A stretch of 64,000 nt of DNA from Rugamonas rubra (GTDB taxonomy: Bacteria; Pseudomonadota; Gammaproteobacteria; Burkholderiales; Burkholderiaceae_D): positions 16,707 to 80,706 of the forward strand of contig NZ_FOTW01000030.1 of NCBI RefSeq assembly GCF_900114705.1, given 5' to 3'. How positions within the stretch are numbered: position 1 is the stretch's first letter; each line of letters opens with the position of its first letter. A model generated the notes under the pieces. That model did no database searches, was not told the DNA's origin, and worked only from the letters and a program-made list of their open reading frames with translations. Positions 34,691 to 42,700 of this stretch are shown here, in pieces. Both the position numbers and the translations under genes were made by a program.

Positions 34691-35015
34691 CAGGTCGCGG
34701 CATCCCCACTTGACCACGTTCGCCCGCCGTTGCTGGTATGGGTGTGGCAGCGCTTTGCAATCCATCTACCGCAGTGTCGGCCTTCGGCCAAGTGCCGCCG
34801 TTCAGTGTGCGTCAAACGGCTGAACGTATGGGTTGGCGAACATACGCCCGAGGTCTGGGCGGGGGTCTTCTTTCCGGGTAATCGGTCTAATTCGGTCGAA
34901 ACCGCTCGACGTCGGTCTAATAGAGTCGAGAATCGCCGAGGCGCCAAATTTTATAGACCGAATTCGCCTTCGCGAAGAAATCTTGGGACCGGATTAGACT
35001 TTCCGCCTTTCTGAA
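34691..35015. other. Gene-free, AT-richer edge of the accessory block with hairpins and repeats
   Basis: No convincing gene. Composition changes sharply after the FHA stop. The first part holds a chain of hairpins (34779-34860); the second part begins the TTAGAC/GTCTAA repeat field. Confidence 0.6.
34779..34860. other. Chain of four adjacent hairpins
   Basis: GGCC-TTC-GGCC (34779-34789), CGTTCAG/CTGAACG (34799-34826), CGTATG/CATACG (34825-34846) and GCCC/GGGC (34846-34860) follow one another almost without gaps. Could be a structured RNA, a transposon or integron-type recombination end, or a terminator cluster; no attC core (RYYYAAC) is visible. Confidence 0.45.
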
Positions 35016-35054
35016 TTAGACCGTTTTGTACATTTCGGGGCTTTTTTTAGACCG
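34881..35054. repeat. TTAGAC(C/T)G repeat field, left part
   Basis: Copies of GTCTAA at 34885 and 34915 and of the inverted form (T)TAGAC at 34954, 34994, 35016 and 35047. Several are followed by AATTCGCC or CATTCGC, giving a loose consensus TTAGACCGAATTCGCCTCGG. The right part is at 35514-35764. Confidence 0.65.
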
Positions 35055-35495
35055 CATTCGCAGCTGATCATCAATGCGAGCCCTGCAATTGGCGGCGCGA
35101 ACCCAGTAACCGTCGCCAGGAAAACGCAGCCAGACGAAGCGCCACGCGTTGCGCCCGTTCGTGTGGCGGTTGGCGAATAGCGACGGAGTCAACGCTGTGC
35201 CATCGTCGGAAACGATGTGGTCGCCAACCACTTTGGCGAATTCGATGGTATCGCGATAGCTGGTTCATAGGCTGGTTCCGTCGGGCAGGAAGACTTTCTT
35301 CCATTGAAAGCCGCGCAAAGCCGTGCCATTCTTGCGCAGCGCGAGCCGCTCCATTTCAACCGCCAGCCAGCGTTGCACGAGTTCCGTCACAAAGGCTTCA
35401 GGCTTCACGCCGGGACGTGTATCCATCAAATGGAGTTCCAGCTCAAGGAAATCGCATGTGGGCAGGTAGACAGCTTGCTTCGGTTCGTATTCCAT
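35016..35495 (-). pseudogene. Hypothetical protein gene split by one in-frame TGA
   Basis: Reading from ATG 35495, the frame runs 76 codons to a TGA at 35265-35267 and then continues open, in the same frame, to a stop at 35016. The joined protein would be about 159 residues (EYEPKQAVYLPTCDFLEL ... FLPDGTSL, stop, TSYRDTIEFAKVVGDHIV ... RFPGDGYWVRAANCR). Both halves look like ordinary protein, and the TGA could derive from CGA by one change. I do not recognise the family. It is flanked on both sides by the TTAGAC repeat field. Confidence 0.6.
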
Positions 35496-35908
35496 GATTC
35501 AATCCTTCCGATAAGAGTCTAAAAATTAGACTGAGCAATGAAAACTTAGTTCGTTTTAGATTTTCGCCTCGGGGAACGGGACCGTATTAGACTTGCCTTG
35601 TGAATTTATAGACCGTTATCGACAAGCGCCCACGAATTTCAGACTGAATTCGCCTCGGATAGCTTCAAATAGACTGGATTAGACCAATTTCTGATTTGAA
35701 GTACCCCGCCCAAGGACGAGGCGTGGCCACTCGCGAATTTCTGCTAGGGGTGGCCTCCGTCTAAAGTGAGAATGTGTGAGTTTTGCAGGAAGGCAAGATG
35801 CTATCCTGAACGCCATCGGCCGGCTTCGGCCAACAGCAGTCATCGCCGCAGGCCATCTTTTTCTATTTTTGTCCGCACTAATCATAACAACTCATCTACA
35901 GCTCCTTA
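35496..35908. repeat. TTAGAC(C/T)G repeat field, right part, and leader of the TonB/Sel1 gene
   Basis: 413 bases without a gene. Copies: GTCTAA 35517 and 35759, TTAGAC 35526, TTAGAT 35556, TTAGAC 35587, TAGAC 35609, CAGAC 35639, TAGAC 35670, TTAGAC 35679. CGCCTCGG follows two of them. After 35770 the sequence becomes a plain AT-rich leader of the next gene. Confidence 0.6.
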
Positions 35909-37159
35909 ATGAAACCGAATATTTTCAGAAAAAAAGCTGCCACATCAGTATTGGGAATGGCCATATTTTTGTGCGCCAGTGTATCAGTTAGCGCGGAACC
36001 AGACGTGCGCCCAATAGCAAACTTCAATACCTGTCAGAAGCCTGAATGGCCTAAGGAAGCTTTGCGCAAGGAGCAAACCGGCACCGTAATGTTGTCTTTC
36101 CTGATTAGCGAGGACGGGAAAGTTAAGGACTCGGTCATCGTTAAAACTAGCGGCTACCATCTATTAGACGAAGCAGCACAACACGGCATTGAGAAATGCC
36201 AATTTCACCCTGCAACCATTAACGGCATAAAAATTGGTGCTTGGGCTCCCATACAGTACGTGTGGACTATCGAAACGCTTGAACAGCAGCAAAAAGCCTT
36301 AGTCTTGGCAGATGCTTATCGTGCGAATGCGCTTAAAGGAGAAATTACTGCCCTATACAAATTGGGGATGCTCTATCGAGGCCAAGAAGGGTTACCTATG
36401 GACCTTGAATATGCAACCAAGATGTTTCGTCTTGCAGCTGAACGCGGTCAACCTGATGCCCAATACGAACTGGGAAACAGCCTAACTTATGGGGCTGGAG
36501 TATCTAAAAATCCCGAGCAAGCGTTGGTCTATTATCAAAAGGCAGCAGAACAAGGGAACGTCAATGCCCAGTTGAAGTTAGGGCGCTTCTATGAAGCAGG
36601 CTCAGGCGTTGCTCGCAATCCCATCCTCGCGGCGGAATGGTACGCTAAGGCCGCCAACCAGGGTGACCATGTCGCTGAAGATAAGTTAGGAAGTTTTTAT
36701 GAAGGTGGACTTGGTGTTGAGCATAACGATACCAAGGCCGTGACTCTTTACCGCAAGGGTGCGGACGCTGAGATTCCAGCGGCTCAATTGCATCTGGGCT
36801 TAATGTACTTGCGCGGAAAAGGGGTGCCAAAAGACTTGCCGCAGGCGGCACTCTGGATAAGCAAAGCAGCCCAACAGCGCCATCCCGATGCCGAAGAGAC
36901 GCTTGGCGAGTTATATATTTCAGGCAAGGGTGTACTTCAAAGCGAGTCGGATGGATGGAACTTCTTACAGCGTGCGGCGGCTGGTGGAAATATCCACGCG
37001 ATGGCAGTGATGGGATACATGCTCACGAATGGTATCCATGCGACTCCAGATACCACGCAGGGTCGGATATGGCTGCGCAAAGCATCCGCTCTTGGTAGCT
37101 TGCTAGCAGCTCAATGGCTCGATAACAGTAGCTTGCCGAACTACGTATTCGGCGACTAA
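35909..37159 (+). CDS. Secreted TonB-C domain plus Sel1-repeat protein
   Basis: 416 residues. A signal peptide (to about SVSAE, residue 30) is followed by a TonB C-terminal/energy-transducer domain (about 40-120: CQKPEWPKEALRKEQTGTVMLSFLISEDGK) and seven Sel1 (TPR-like) repeats (about 140-400), for example YELGNSLTYGAGVSKNP. It has no membrane anchor apart from the signal, so it is a periplasmic protein that borrows the TonB fold, not a TonB itself. Codon use is much more AT-rich than the surrounding genes, which fits acquisition by transfer. Partner and function unknown. Confidence 0.85.
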   Translation: MKPNIFRKKAATSVLGMAIFLCASVSVSAEPDVRPIANFNTCQKPEWPKEALRKEQTGTVMLSFLISEDGKVKDSVIVKTSGYHLLDEAAQHGIEKCQFHPATINGIKIGAWAPIQYVWTIETLEQQQKALVLADAYRANALKGEITALYKLGMLYRGQEGLPMDLEYATKMFRLAAERGQPDAQYELGNSLTYGAGVSKNPEQALVYYQKAAEQGNVNAQLKLGRFYEAGSGVARNPILAAEWYAKAANQGDHVAEDKLGSFYEGGLGVEHNDTKAVTLYRKGADAEIPAAQLHLGLMYLRGKGVPKDLPQAALWISKAAQQRHPDAEETLGELYISGKGVLQSESDGWNFLQRAAAGGNIHAMAVMGYMLTNGIHATPDTTQGRIWLRKASALGSLLAAQWLDNSSLPNYVFGD

Positions 37160-37213
37160 CATTGGCATCTGACGGCCAGTACCAGACCTTCGATTAGATA
37201 TGAGTACGATTTT

Positions 37214-37678
37214 ATGAGTTTTGAAACTGAAATCCAAGGCTGCAAATGGCTGTTTATGAACAGCATAAGCGAACCGTCCGATAATGAATTGCGCTTGCAA
37301 ATTTTTGAAGCATTCACGTTACCTGCATCTCCTGATGCATTGCGGTCATTGAGTGAGGCACTGGACTAAAACTTACCTTTAGGCAGTCCAATTGAACATG
37401 TGACTGGCTGCAAGATATTCACCTTACAGTGGCCTAGCTATGTAGCGTATTCGGTTCGGAACGAAAGCTATACAACTGTGGATAATTACGAAATTTTCGA
37501 AGGAAGAAATTTCGTCAAATATTTGAAGTCAAGATATCTTGATTTTGTCAGAGATGCGACTTTTTCCGATGATAGCTTCCCCGGTCCAATGACACACTGG
37601 GGAATTTTTTGCCTTAATCATATTATTGACGTTGTTTCTTGCCATCAGCCAGAAGTAAGCATCTCGGTAGAAAAATAA
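37214..37678 (+). pseudogene. Hypothetical protein gene split by one in-frame TAA
   Basis: ATG 37214 opens a frame of 51 codons to TAA at 37367-37369; the same frame then runs on to 37678 as ordinary-looking protein (NLPLGSPIEHVTGCKIFTLQWPSYVAYSVRNES ...). Joined, it would be about 153 residues of a small cytoplasmic protein, with TFSDDSFPGPMTHWGIFCLNHIIDVV near the end, a pattern seen in small immunity-like proteins; I cannot name it. The downstream part could also start on its own at ATG 37400 (92 residues). AT-rich like the gene before it. Confidence 0.55.
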
Positions 37679-37750
37679 GCATCCCCTGGGAAATTCCACT
37701 GGCGGCTTTGGGGCGTTTGCCGCCGATCGTTCATGTAGGCGACAATTGGC

Positions 37751-38041
37751 TCAGTCTCCGGCTTCTTTCTGGTGACGCACAGCCAAAACGATGACGGCAT
37801 GGGGCGCAGCGCGGTAGCGCACCACATAGCCGCTGTCGCCAAAGTCGATCTGCCATTCCCGGTAGACCTCCGCCATGTCATCAATGGGGCGGCCAATCTG
37901 CGGCTGATGCCCCAACACCCTCACCCCTTCCCGGACGGCTTGAACGGCACGCTTTGCGGCGCCAGGATTCTTGCCAGCTAAGAAGCGATAGATGCGCTGC
38001 ACGTCGCGCAACGCGAGCGGCGACCAGATCAGACGTGGCAT
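37751..38041 (-). CDS. RelE/ParE-family toxin
   Basis: 96 residues with the ParE fold order: an N-terminal WSPLALRDVQRIYRFLAGKNPGAAKRAV helical hairpin, then strands LGHQPQIGRPIDD, EWQIDFGDSGYVVRYRA and VIVLAVRHQKEAG. ParE proteins poison gyrase; RelE proteins cleave mRNA on the ribosome. The RYRA and R-x-x-E-containing end does not settle which. It overlaps the antitoxin gene by 13 bases, the normal arrangement. Confidence 0.9.
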   Translation of the reverse strand: MPRLIWSPLALRDVQRIYRFLAGKNPGAAKRAVQAVREGVRVLGHQPQIGRPIDDMAEVYREWQIDFGDSGYVVRYRAAPHAVIVLAVRHQKEAGD

Positions 38042-38319
38042 TCAGGCGGTTCGATATCGTTGCCTTCCGCAAGCTGCGCAAGCCACGCGTCGGCCTCGTC
38101 AGCCGTGACATGCAGCCCGGTGGTCCGATACTCCTCCCATGCCTTGAGCGTATCGTGGCGGAAAGATTCACGCTTTTCCTCGCGTTCGAGGTACTGCGCG
38201 ACGGCCTCGCGCAGCATCCAGTGCGGGGTTCGGCGGCGGGACTCCGCCAAGTGCTCTAGACGGGTGCGCGTGTCCGGGTCAAGCTTGACCGACATGGGGC
38301 GGGCAACGGCGGCAGTCAT
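38029..38319 (-). CDS. Ribbon-helix-helix antitoxin (ParD/CopG type)
   Basis: 96 residues. The N-terminal MSVKLDPDTRTRLEHLAESRRRTPHWMLREAVAQYLER is a ribbon-helix-helix DNA-binding domain; the acidic C-terminal tail (TADEADAWLAQLAEG) would wrap the toxin. AGGAG lies before ATG 38319. It should bind its own promoter in the 38320-38350 region and neutralise the toxin. Confidence 0.9.
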   Translation of the reverse strand: MTAAVARPMSVKLDPDTRTRLEHLAESRRRTPHWMLREAVAQYLEREEKRESFRHDTLKAWEEYRTTGLHVTADEADAWLAQLAEGNDIEPPECHV

Positions 38320-38642
38320 GGTGCTTCTCCTGTCGGTGAATGATAGGTATTACCTTATCATACTTTGCAATGGCAAACCCCTTTGGAGGCGGCCGTTGCC
38401 GTCGAATGGACATAGATCTATATATCGAATGCCGGTGGATGCCAGACCAAAAAGGTCAAGATTGTCCATGTGAATGCGAACCGAGATCACTGGCAGCAGA
38501 CGCGACGGCGAAGCATGCCCAGTGAAAGCGCGGCCGGCGCCACCCACGCAGGCGGCGGCCACGTCGACATTTTCCTGCCGATTGCGCCACCCGGTCCAGT
38601 TGCGCTAAAATGAGAATAATTCTTATTCCCATCTAGATCAAC
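38320..38642. promoter_or_regulatory. Intergenic region between the toxin-antitoxin pair and the iron locus
   Basis: 323 bases. The left end (TGATAGGTATTACCTTATCA, 38339-38358) is a palindrome fit for the RHH antitoxin. The middle has no support for a gene (a 61-codon frame at 38340 is probably chance). The right end carries the Fur box and promoter of the sigma-factor gene. Confidence 0.6.
38600..38629 (+). promoter_or_regulatory. Fur box overlapping the promoter of the ECF sigma gene
   Basis: GAATAATTCTTATTC (38614-38628) is a 15-bp perfect palindrome with a 3-base centre, and extends to TGAGAATAATTCTTATTCC, close to the Fur consensus. TTGCGC at 38600 with 17-18 spacing to TTATTC/TATTCC gives an overlapping promoter. 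Iron-loaded Fur should repress it. Confidence 0.8.
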
Positions 38643-39170
38643 ATGACGATTGCGCAGCATCCGCCCCAGCAAGACATGGCCTCGCTGTACGGCGAGCACC
38701 ATGCATGGCTGCTGGGCTGGCTGCGCCGGCGCCTGGGTTGCGCCCACCACGCGGCCGATGTGGCGCAAGACACCTTCCTGCGGCTGCTCGCCGCCAGCGA
38801 CAAATTGCCCCAGCTGGCCGAGCCGCGCGCCTTCCTCACCACCACCGCCAAGCGCCTGCTGGTGGACCGCAGCCGCCGCCACGCCATCGAGCAGGCCTAC
38901 ATGCTGGAGCTGGAGGCGCTGGCCGCGCAACTGCCCTGCTACCCGTCTCCCGAGGAGATCCTGCTGGCCGTGCAGTCGCTCGAGCGCATCGCCGGCGCGT
39001 TGGAACAGCTGTCGACGCGCGCCCGAGACGCCTTCCTCATGCACTACCTGGACGGCGCCAGCCACGCCGCCATCGCCGAACGGCTGGGCGTATCGACCCG
39101 CATGGTGCACAAATATTTGGTGCAGGCGCTGCTGCGCTGCGACACGGCGCTCGGCCAGCCATGCCTTTGA
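38643..39170 (+). CDS. FecI-type ECF RNA polymerase sigma factor
   Basis: 175 residues with sigma region 2 (LYGEHHAWLLGWLRRRLGCAHHAADVAQDTFLRLL) and region 4 (LSTRARDAFLMHYLDGASHAAIAERLGVSTRMVHKYL). The Q-D-x-F-L-R motif in region 2.4 and the MVHKYLVQAL end are typical of iron-starvation FecI-type factors. It directs transcription of the TonB receptor gene two genes downstream. Preceded by a Fur box; its stop overlaps the FecR-type gene. Confidence 0.93.
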   Translation: MTIAQHPPQQDMASLYGEHHAWLLGWLRRRLGCAHHAADVAQDTFLRLLAASDKLPQLAEPRAFLTTTAKRLLVDRSRRHAIEQAYMLELEALAAQLPCYPSPEEILLAVQSLERIAGALEQLSTRARDAFLMHYLDGASHAAIAERLGVSTRMVHKYLVQALLRCDTALGQPCL

Positions 39171-40162
39171 ATACCGAACAAGGCCGCGTCGCCGAGCAGG
39201 CGGCGGCATGGATCATTTCCCTGACCGGCGACGAGGCGGCCGGCCGCGCCGAGGCGCGCGCCGGCTTCGAGGCGTGGCAGCAGGCCGATCCACGCCATGC
39301 CGCCGCCGCGCTGCGCATGCAAGCCCTGCTGGGCCAACTCGACGCCTTCGACGGCCGTCCCGCGCGCGCCGCGCTGGCGGCCTCCCGCCGGCCGGCCGGC
39401 AAAGGATCGACCGCCAGCGCCACATGGACAGCGGCGGCCATCAGCGCGCTCGCCGTCGCCCTGCTGGTCGGCGCCGTCGCGCTGGGCCTGCCTGCTTGGA
39501 AACCCGCCGTCCTGCTCGCCGACGTGCGCACCGGCGTCGGCGAATGGCAGACCCGCGTGCTGGCGGACGGCAGCAGCATCACGCTCAGCGGCGGCAGCGC
39601 CGTCGACCAGCAATTCACCGCCAACCGGCGCGTGCTCAAGCTGTTGCAAGGCGCGGTGCTGGTCGACGTGGCGCGCGACCCCGACCGGCCCTTCCTGGTG
39701 CAAACCGAGGAAGGCAGCATCCGCGCGCTCGGCACCCGCTTCGTGGTGGAGCGCGGCGCCGGCGGCACCGACCTGGCGATGCTGGAATCGAAAACCGAGG
39801 CGCGCGCGGCCGACAGCCTGGCCCCAGCCACCGTGGTGGCGGCCGGCGAGAAGGTGCGCATCACGGCGGGCGGCGTCGGCCGCATCTCGGCCGTCGACCC
39901 GCACAGCGTGGCCGATGCCTGGCGCGACCATCAATTGGTGGTGCAAAACCGTCCGCTGGCCGAGGTGCTGGACGCGCTGGCGCGCCAGCGCGGTGGCGTG
40001 ATCAAGTACGACAAGCGCCAGATCGCCGCCATGCGGGTCAGCGCCGTGCTGCCGCTGGACGACTCCGAGCGGGCCTTGCAGCTGCTGCTCGACAGCTTCC
40101 CGACGCTGCGCATCCGCAGCTACACGCGGTATGTGGTCGTGGTCGACGCGCCGCCGCCCTGA
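39161..40162 (+). CDS. FecR-type anti-sigma / surface-signalling regulator
   Basis: 333 residues. An N-terminal cytoplasmic DUF4880-type domain (EQAAAWIISLTGDEAAGRAEARAGFEAW), one membrane helix near residues 85-110, then the periplasmic FecR domain (TGVGEWQTRVLADGSSITLSGGSAVDQQF, RPFLVQTEEGSIRALGTRFVV) and a C-terminal secretin-like STN segment. It relays receptor occupancy to the sigma factor. The ATG lies 10 bases inside the sigma gene end. Confidence 0.93.
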   Translation: MPLNTEQGRVAEQAAAWIISLTGDEAAGRAEARAGFEAWQQADPRHAAAALRMQALLGQLDAFDGRPARAALAASRRPAGKGSTASATWTAAAISALAVALLVGAVALGLPAWKPAVLLADVRTGVGEWQTRVLADGSSITLSGGSAVDQQFTANRRVLKLLQGAVLVDVARDPDRPFLVQTEEGSIRALGTRFVVERGAGGTDLAMLESKTEARAADSLAPATVVAAGEKVRITAGGVGRISAVDPHSVADAWRDHQLVVQNRPLAEVLDALARQRGGVIKYDKRQIAAMRVSAVLPLDDSERALQLLLDSFPTLRIRSYTRYVVVVDAPPP

Positions 40163-40255
40163 GAATATTTTGTAGAGGCTGGTTCCGTTTCGCGGTTTTC
40201 GCCCGTCAAGGTCTATGTAAGCAAGTTCATTCAGACCATCAGGAAGCCGAAACCC

Positions 40256-42700
40256 ATGTCCAAGCAACAATCCATGCAACACCACACACCTAGCCGCCGC
40301 GCCGCGCTGGCCCCCTTGACCCTCGCCCTGCGGCTCGCCTTCGGCGGCGCGCTGGTGCTGGGCGCAAGCGGCGGCGCCTTCGCGCAGAGCGCCAACGCCC
40401 AGTACGACATTCCGGCCGGTCCGCTGGCCGACGCCCTGAACCGTTTTGCCCAACTGGCCGGCGTGGCCGTCGCGCTCGACGCCGACAAGGTGCAAGGTCT
40501 GCGCAGTCCCGGCCTGAAGGGCAGCTACAGCACGGAAGACGGCTTCAACACCCTGCTGCGCGACAGCCCCTACGCAATCGGCAAAACCAGCGCCGGCTAT
40601 CTGTTGCAGGGCAGGCCGGCCGTCGCGCCGGCCGCGCAGCGCAAGGAGCAGGCGCTGGCGCAGGTCACCGTGACCTCCACCCTGCTGGCCGACGAGCTGC
40701 CTGGCGTGTACGCCGGCGGCCAGGTGGCGCGCGGCGCCCAGCTCGGCATACTGGGCAGCACCAGCACCATGGACGCGCCCTTCAACCTGAGCGCCTACAC
40801 CGCCGGCCTGATCGAGGACCAGCAAGCCTCCACCGTGGCCGCCGTGCTGCAGAACGATCCATCGGTGCGCTTCACCACCTCCGAAGGCCACATCTACGAG
40901 AACTTCAGCATTCGCGGTTTCGAGATCACCGGCGAGGACCTGGCCTTCAACGGCCTGTACGGCCTGTCGCCCTACGGCCACGCGCCGACCGAGTTCGTCG
41001 AACGGGTGGAAGTACTGAAGGGACCGGGCGCGCTGTTGGGCGGCATGTCGCCACAGGGCGGCGTGGGCGGCGTCATCAACCTGGTCCCCAAGCGCGCCGG
41101 CGACAAGCCGCTGCTGCGCCTGAGCACCGACTTCAGCTCCGCCGCGCAATTCGGCGCCCACCTGGACGCCGGCCGGCGCTTCGGCGACAACGGCCGCTAC
41201 GGCGTGCGCTTCAACGGCGGCTACCGCGACGGCAAGGTCGGCGTCGACGAGCAGAAGAAGGAGCGCCTGCTGGCGGCCATCGCGCTGGACTATCGCGGCG
41301 CGCAGCTGAACCTGGCGCTGGACGCCTACAGCAACCGTGAGAACATCGACAACGGCAGCTCCTGGATGGCGTCCTTTCCCAGCACCGGCGTGATCGCGCC
41401 GCCCAAGACCGGCACCAACCTGCTGCGCGGCATCTACGGCAAGCTGGAAAACGACGCCGTGGCCGTGCGCGCCAGCTACGAGTTCAGCGACGCGCTCAGC
41501 GCCTACGCCGCGATCGGCAAGCTGCGCTACCGCTACTCGGGCTACATCAACGGCACCCGCGCGGCGATCCGCAACGCCGCCGGCGACTACCTCGGCACCA
41601 CCTTCCACCAACGCGGCTCGACCGACACCACCTCGGCCGAGGTGGGCCTGCGCGCCCGCTTCACCACCGGATCGGTGCGCCACCAGATGGTGCTCAGCGC
41701 CACCTCGCTGGAGTTCGACACCGGCCGCGCCACGCCGGGCTTCAGCGCCGACTACAAGTCGAACATCTACCGGCCGGGCACGCCGGCGCTGGGCGCCGAC
41801 CCCGGCCCGGCGCCCAAGGTCGGCGACGCCGCGCTGCGCAGCCTGGCGCTGGCCGACACGCTGGCCTTCGCCGGCGACAAGGTGCTGTTGACCCTCGGCG
41901 CGCGCGAGCAGCAGGTCAAGACCCGCGCGCTGCACCCGGTCAGCGGCGCCGTCACCTCCAACTACGACAAGCGGGCGCTGACGCCGGCGCTCGGCCTGGT
42001 GGTCAAGCCGTGGACGCCGGCGCTGTCGCTGTACGCCAACTACATCGAGGGCCTGAGCCAGGGCGGCAGCGTGACCGACGCCACGGCGAAGAACTTCGGC
42101 GAGGTGTTCGCGCCCTACCAGAGCAAGCAGGTCGAAGGCGGCGTGAAGTGGGACCAGGGCGAGTACGGCAACACCCTCAGCGTGTTCCAGATCAAGCGCC
42201 CGAGCATGCTCAAGGATACGGCCAGCAACACCTACAACGCCGACGGCCGCCAGCGCAACCGCGGCGTGGAGTGGAATGTGTTCGGCCAGCTCGGCGGCCA
42301 GCTGCGCGTACTGGGCGGCGCCACCTACACCGACGGCAAGATGACGCACGCCTCCAGCGCCGCCCTGACCGGCAAGACCATCTACGGCACGCCGAAGTGG
42401 AAGGCCAACCTCGGCGGCGACTGGAGCGTGCCCGGCGCCAACGGCCTGAGCCTGAACGCCCGCCTGGTCTACACCGGCAGCCAGTACGTCAACAGCAGCA
42501 ACACGCAGCAGATCGGCAGCTGGACCCGCGTCGACCTGGGCGCGCGCCACAGCGTGCGCTGGCTGGCGCACACGCTGCAACTGCGCGCCAACGTCGAGAA
42601 CGTCGCCAACAGGAGCTACTGGGCCGGCTCCTTCAACGACGGCTATGTGACGCAGGGCGCGGGCCGCATCTATAAACTGTCGGCCTCGGTGGACCTGTGA
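40256..42700 (+). CDS. TonB-dependent siderophore receptor with STN signalling domain
   Basis: 814 residues. A signal peptide ends near GGAFAQSA; an STN domain (about 45-105: YDIPAGPLADALNRFAQLAGVAVALDAD) marks it as a transducing receptor; a plug domain (SVRFTTSEGHIYENFSIRGFEI, RVEVLKGPGALLGG) and a 22-strand barrel follow. The last residues are YKLSASVDL, with Leu instead of the usual terminal aromatic. The architecture fits ferrichrome/ferrioxamine/pyoverdine-type receptors; the ligand cannot be read. Followed with overlap by an esterase gene. Confidence 0.93.
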   Translation: MSKQQSMQHHTPSRRAALAPLTLALRLAFGGALVLGASGGAFAQSANAQYDIPAGPLADALNRFAQLAGVAVALDADKVQGLRSPGLKGSYSTEDGFNTLLRDSPYAIGKTSAGYLLQGRPAVAPAAQRKEQALAQVTVTSTLLADELPGVYAGGQVARGAQLGILGSTSTMDAPFNLSAYTAGLIEDQQASTVAAVLQNDPSVRFTTSEGHIYENFSIRGFEITGEDLAFNGLYGLSPYGHAPTEFVERVEVLKGPGALLGGMSPQGGVGGVINLVPKRAGDKPLLRLSTDFSSAAQFGAHLDAGRRFGDNGRYGVRFNGGYRDGKVGVDEQKKERLLAAIALDYRGAQLNLALDAYSNRENIDNGSSWMASFPSTGVIAPPKTGTNLLRGIYGKLENDAVAVRASYEFSDALSAYAAIGKLRYRYSGYINGTRAAIRNAAGDYLGTTFHQRGSTDTTSAEVGLRARFTTGSVRHQMVLSATSLEFDTGRATPGFSADYKSNIYRPGTPALGADPGPAPKVGDAALRSLALADTLAFAGDKVLLTLGAREQQVKTRALHPVSGAVTSNYDKRALTPALGLVVKPWTPALSLYANYIEGLSQGGSVTDATAKNFGEVFAPYQSKQVEGGVKWDQGEYGNTLSVFQIKRPSMLKDTASNTYNADGRQRNRGVEWNVFGQLGGQLRVLGGATYTDGKMTHASSAALTGKTIYGTPKWKANLGGDWSVPGANGLSLNARLVYTGSQYVNSSNTQQIGSWTRVDLGARHSVRWLAHTLQLRANVENVANRSYWAGSFNDGYVTQGAGRIYKLSASVDL

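Noticed and set aside
34741..34870. Integron attC site
   Set aside because: Hairpins resemble one in outline, but no RYYYAAC/GTTRRRY cores and no integrase are visible.
34881..35764. CRISPR array
   Set aside because: Short degenerate repeats in both orientations, irregular spacing, no cas genes and an intervening gene.
38340..38525. 61-codon plus-strand frame between the toxin-antitoxin pair and the sigma gene
   Set aside because: No ribosome site, odd composition, and it covers likely regulatory DNA.
39044..42580. Very long open frame (1178 codons) on the minus strand opposite the iron-locus genes
   Set aside because: It is antisense to three well-supported genes, has low-complexity Ala/Gly/Arg composition and is a product of the high GC content.
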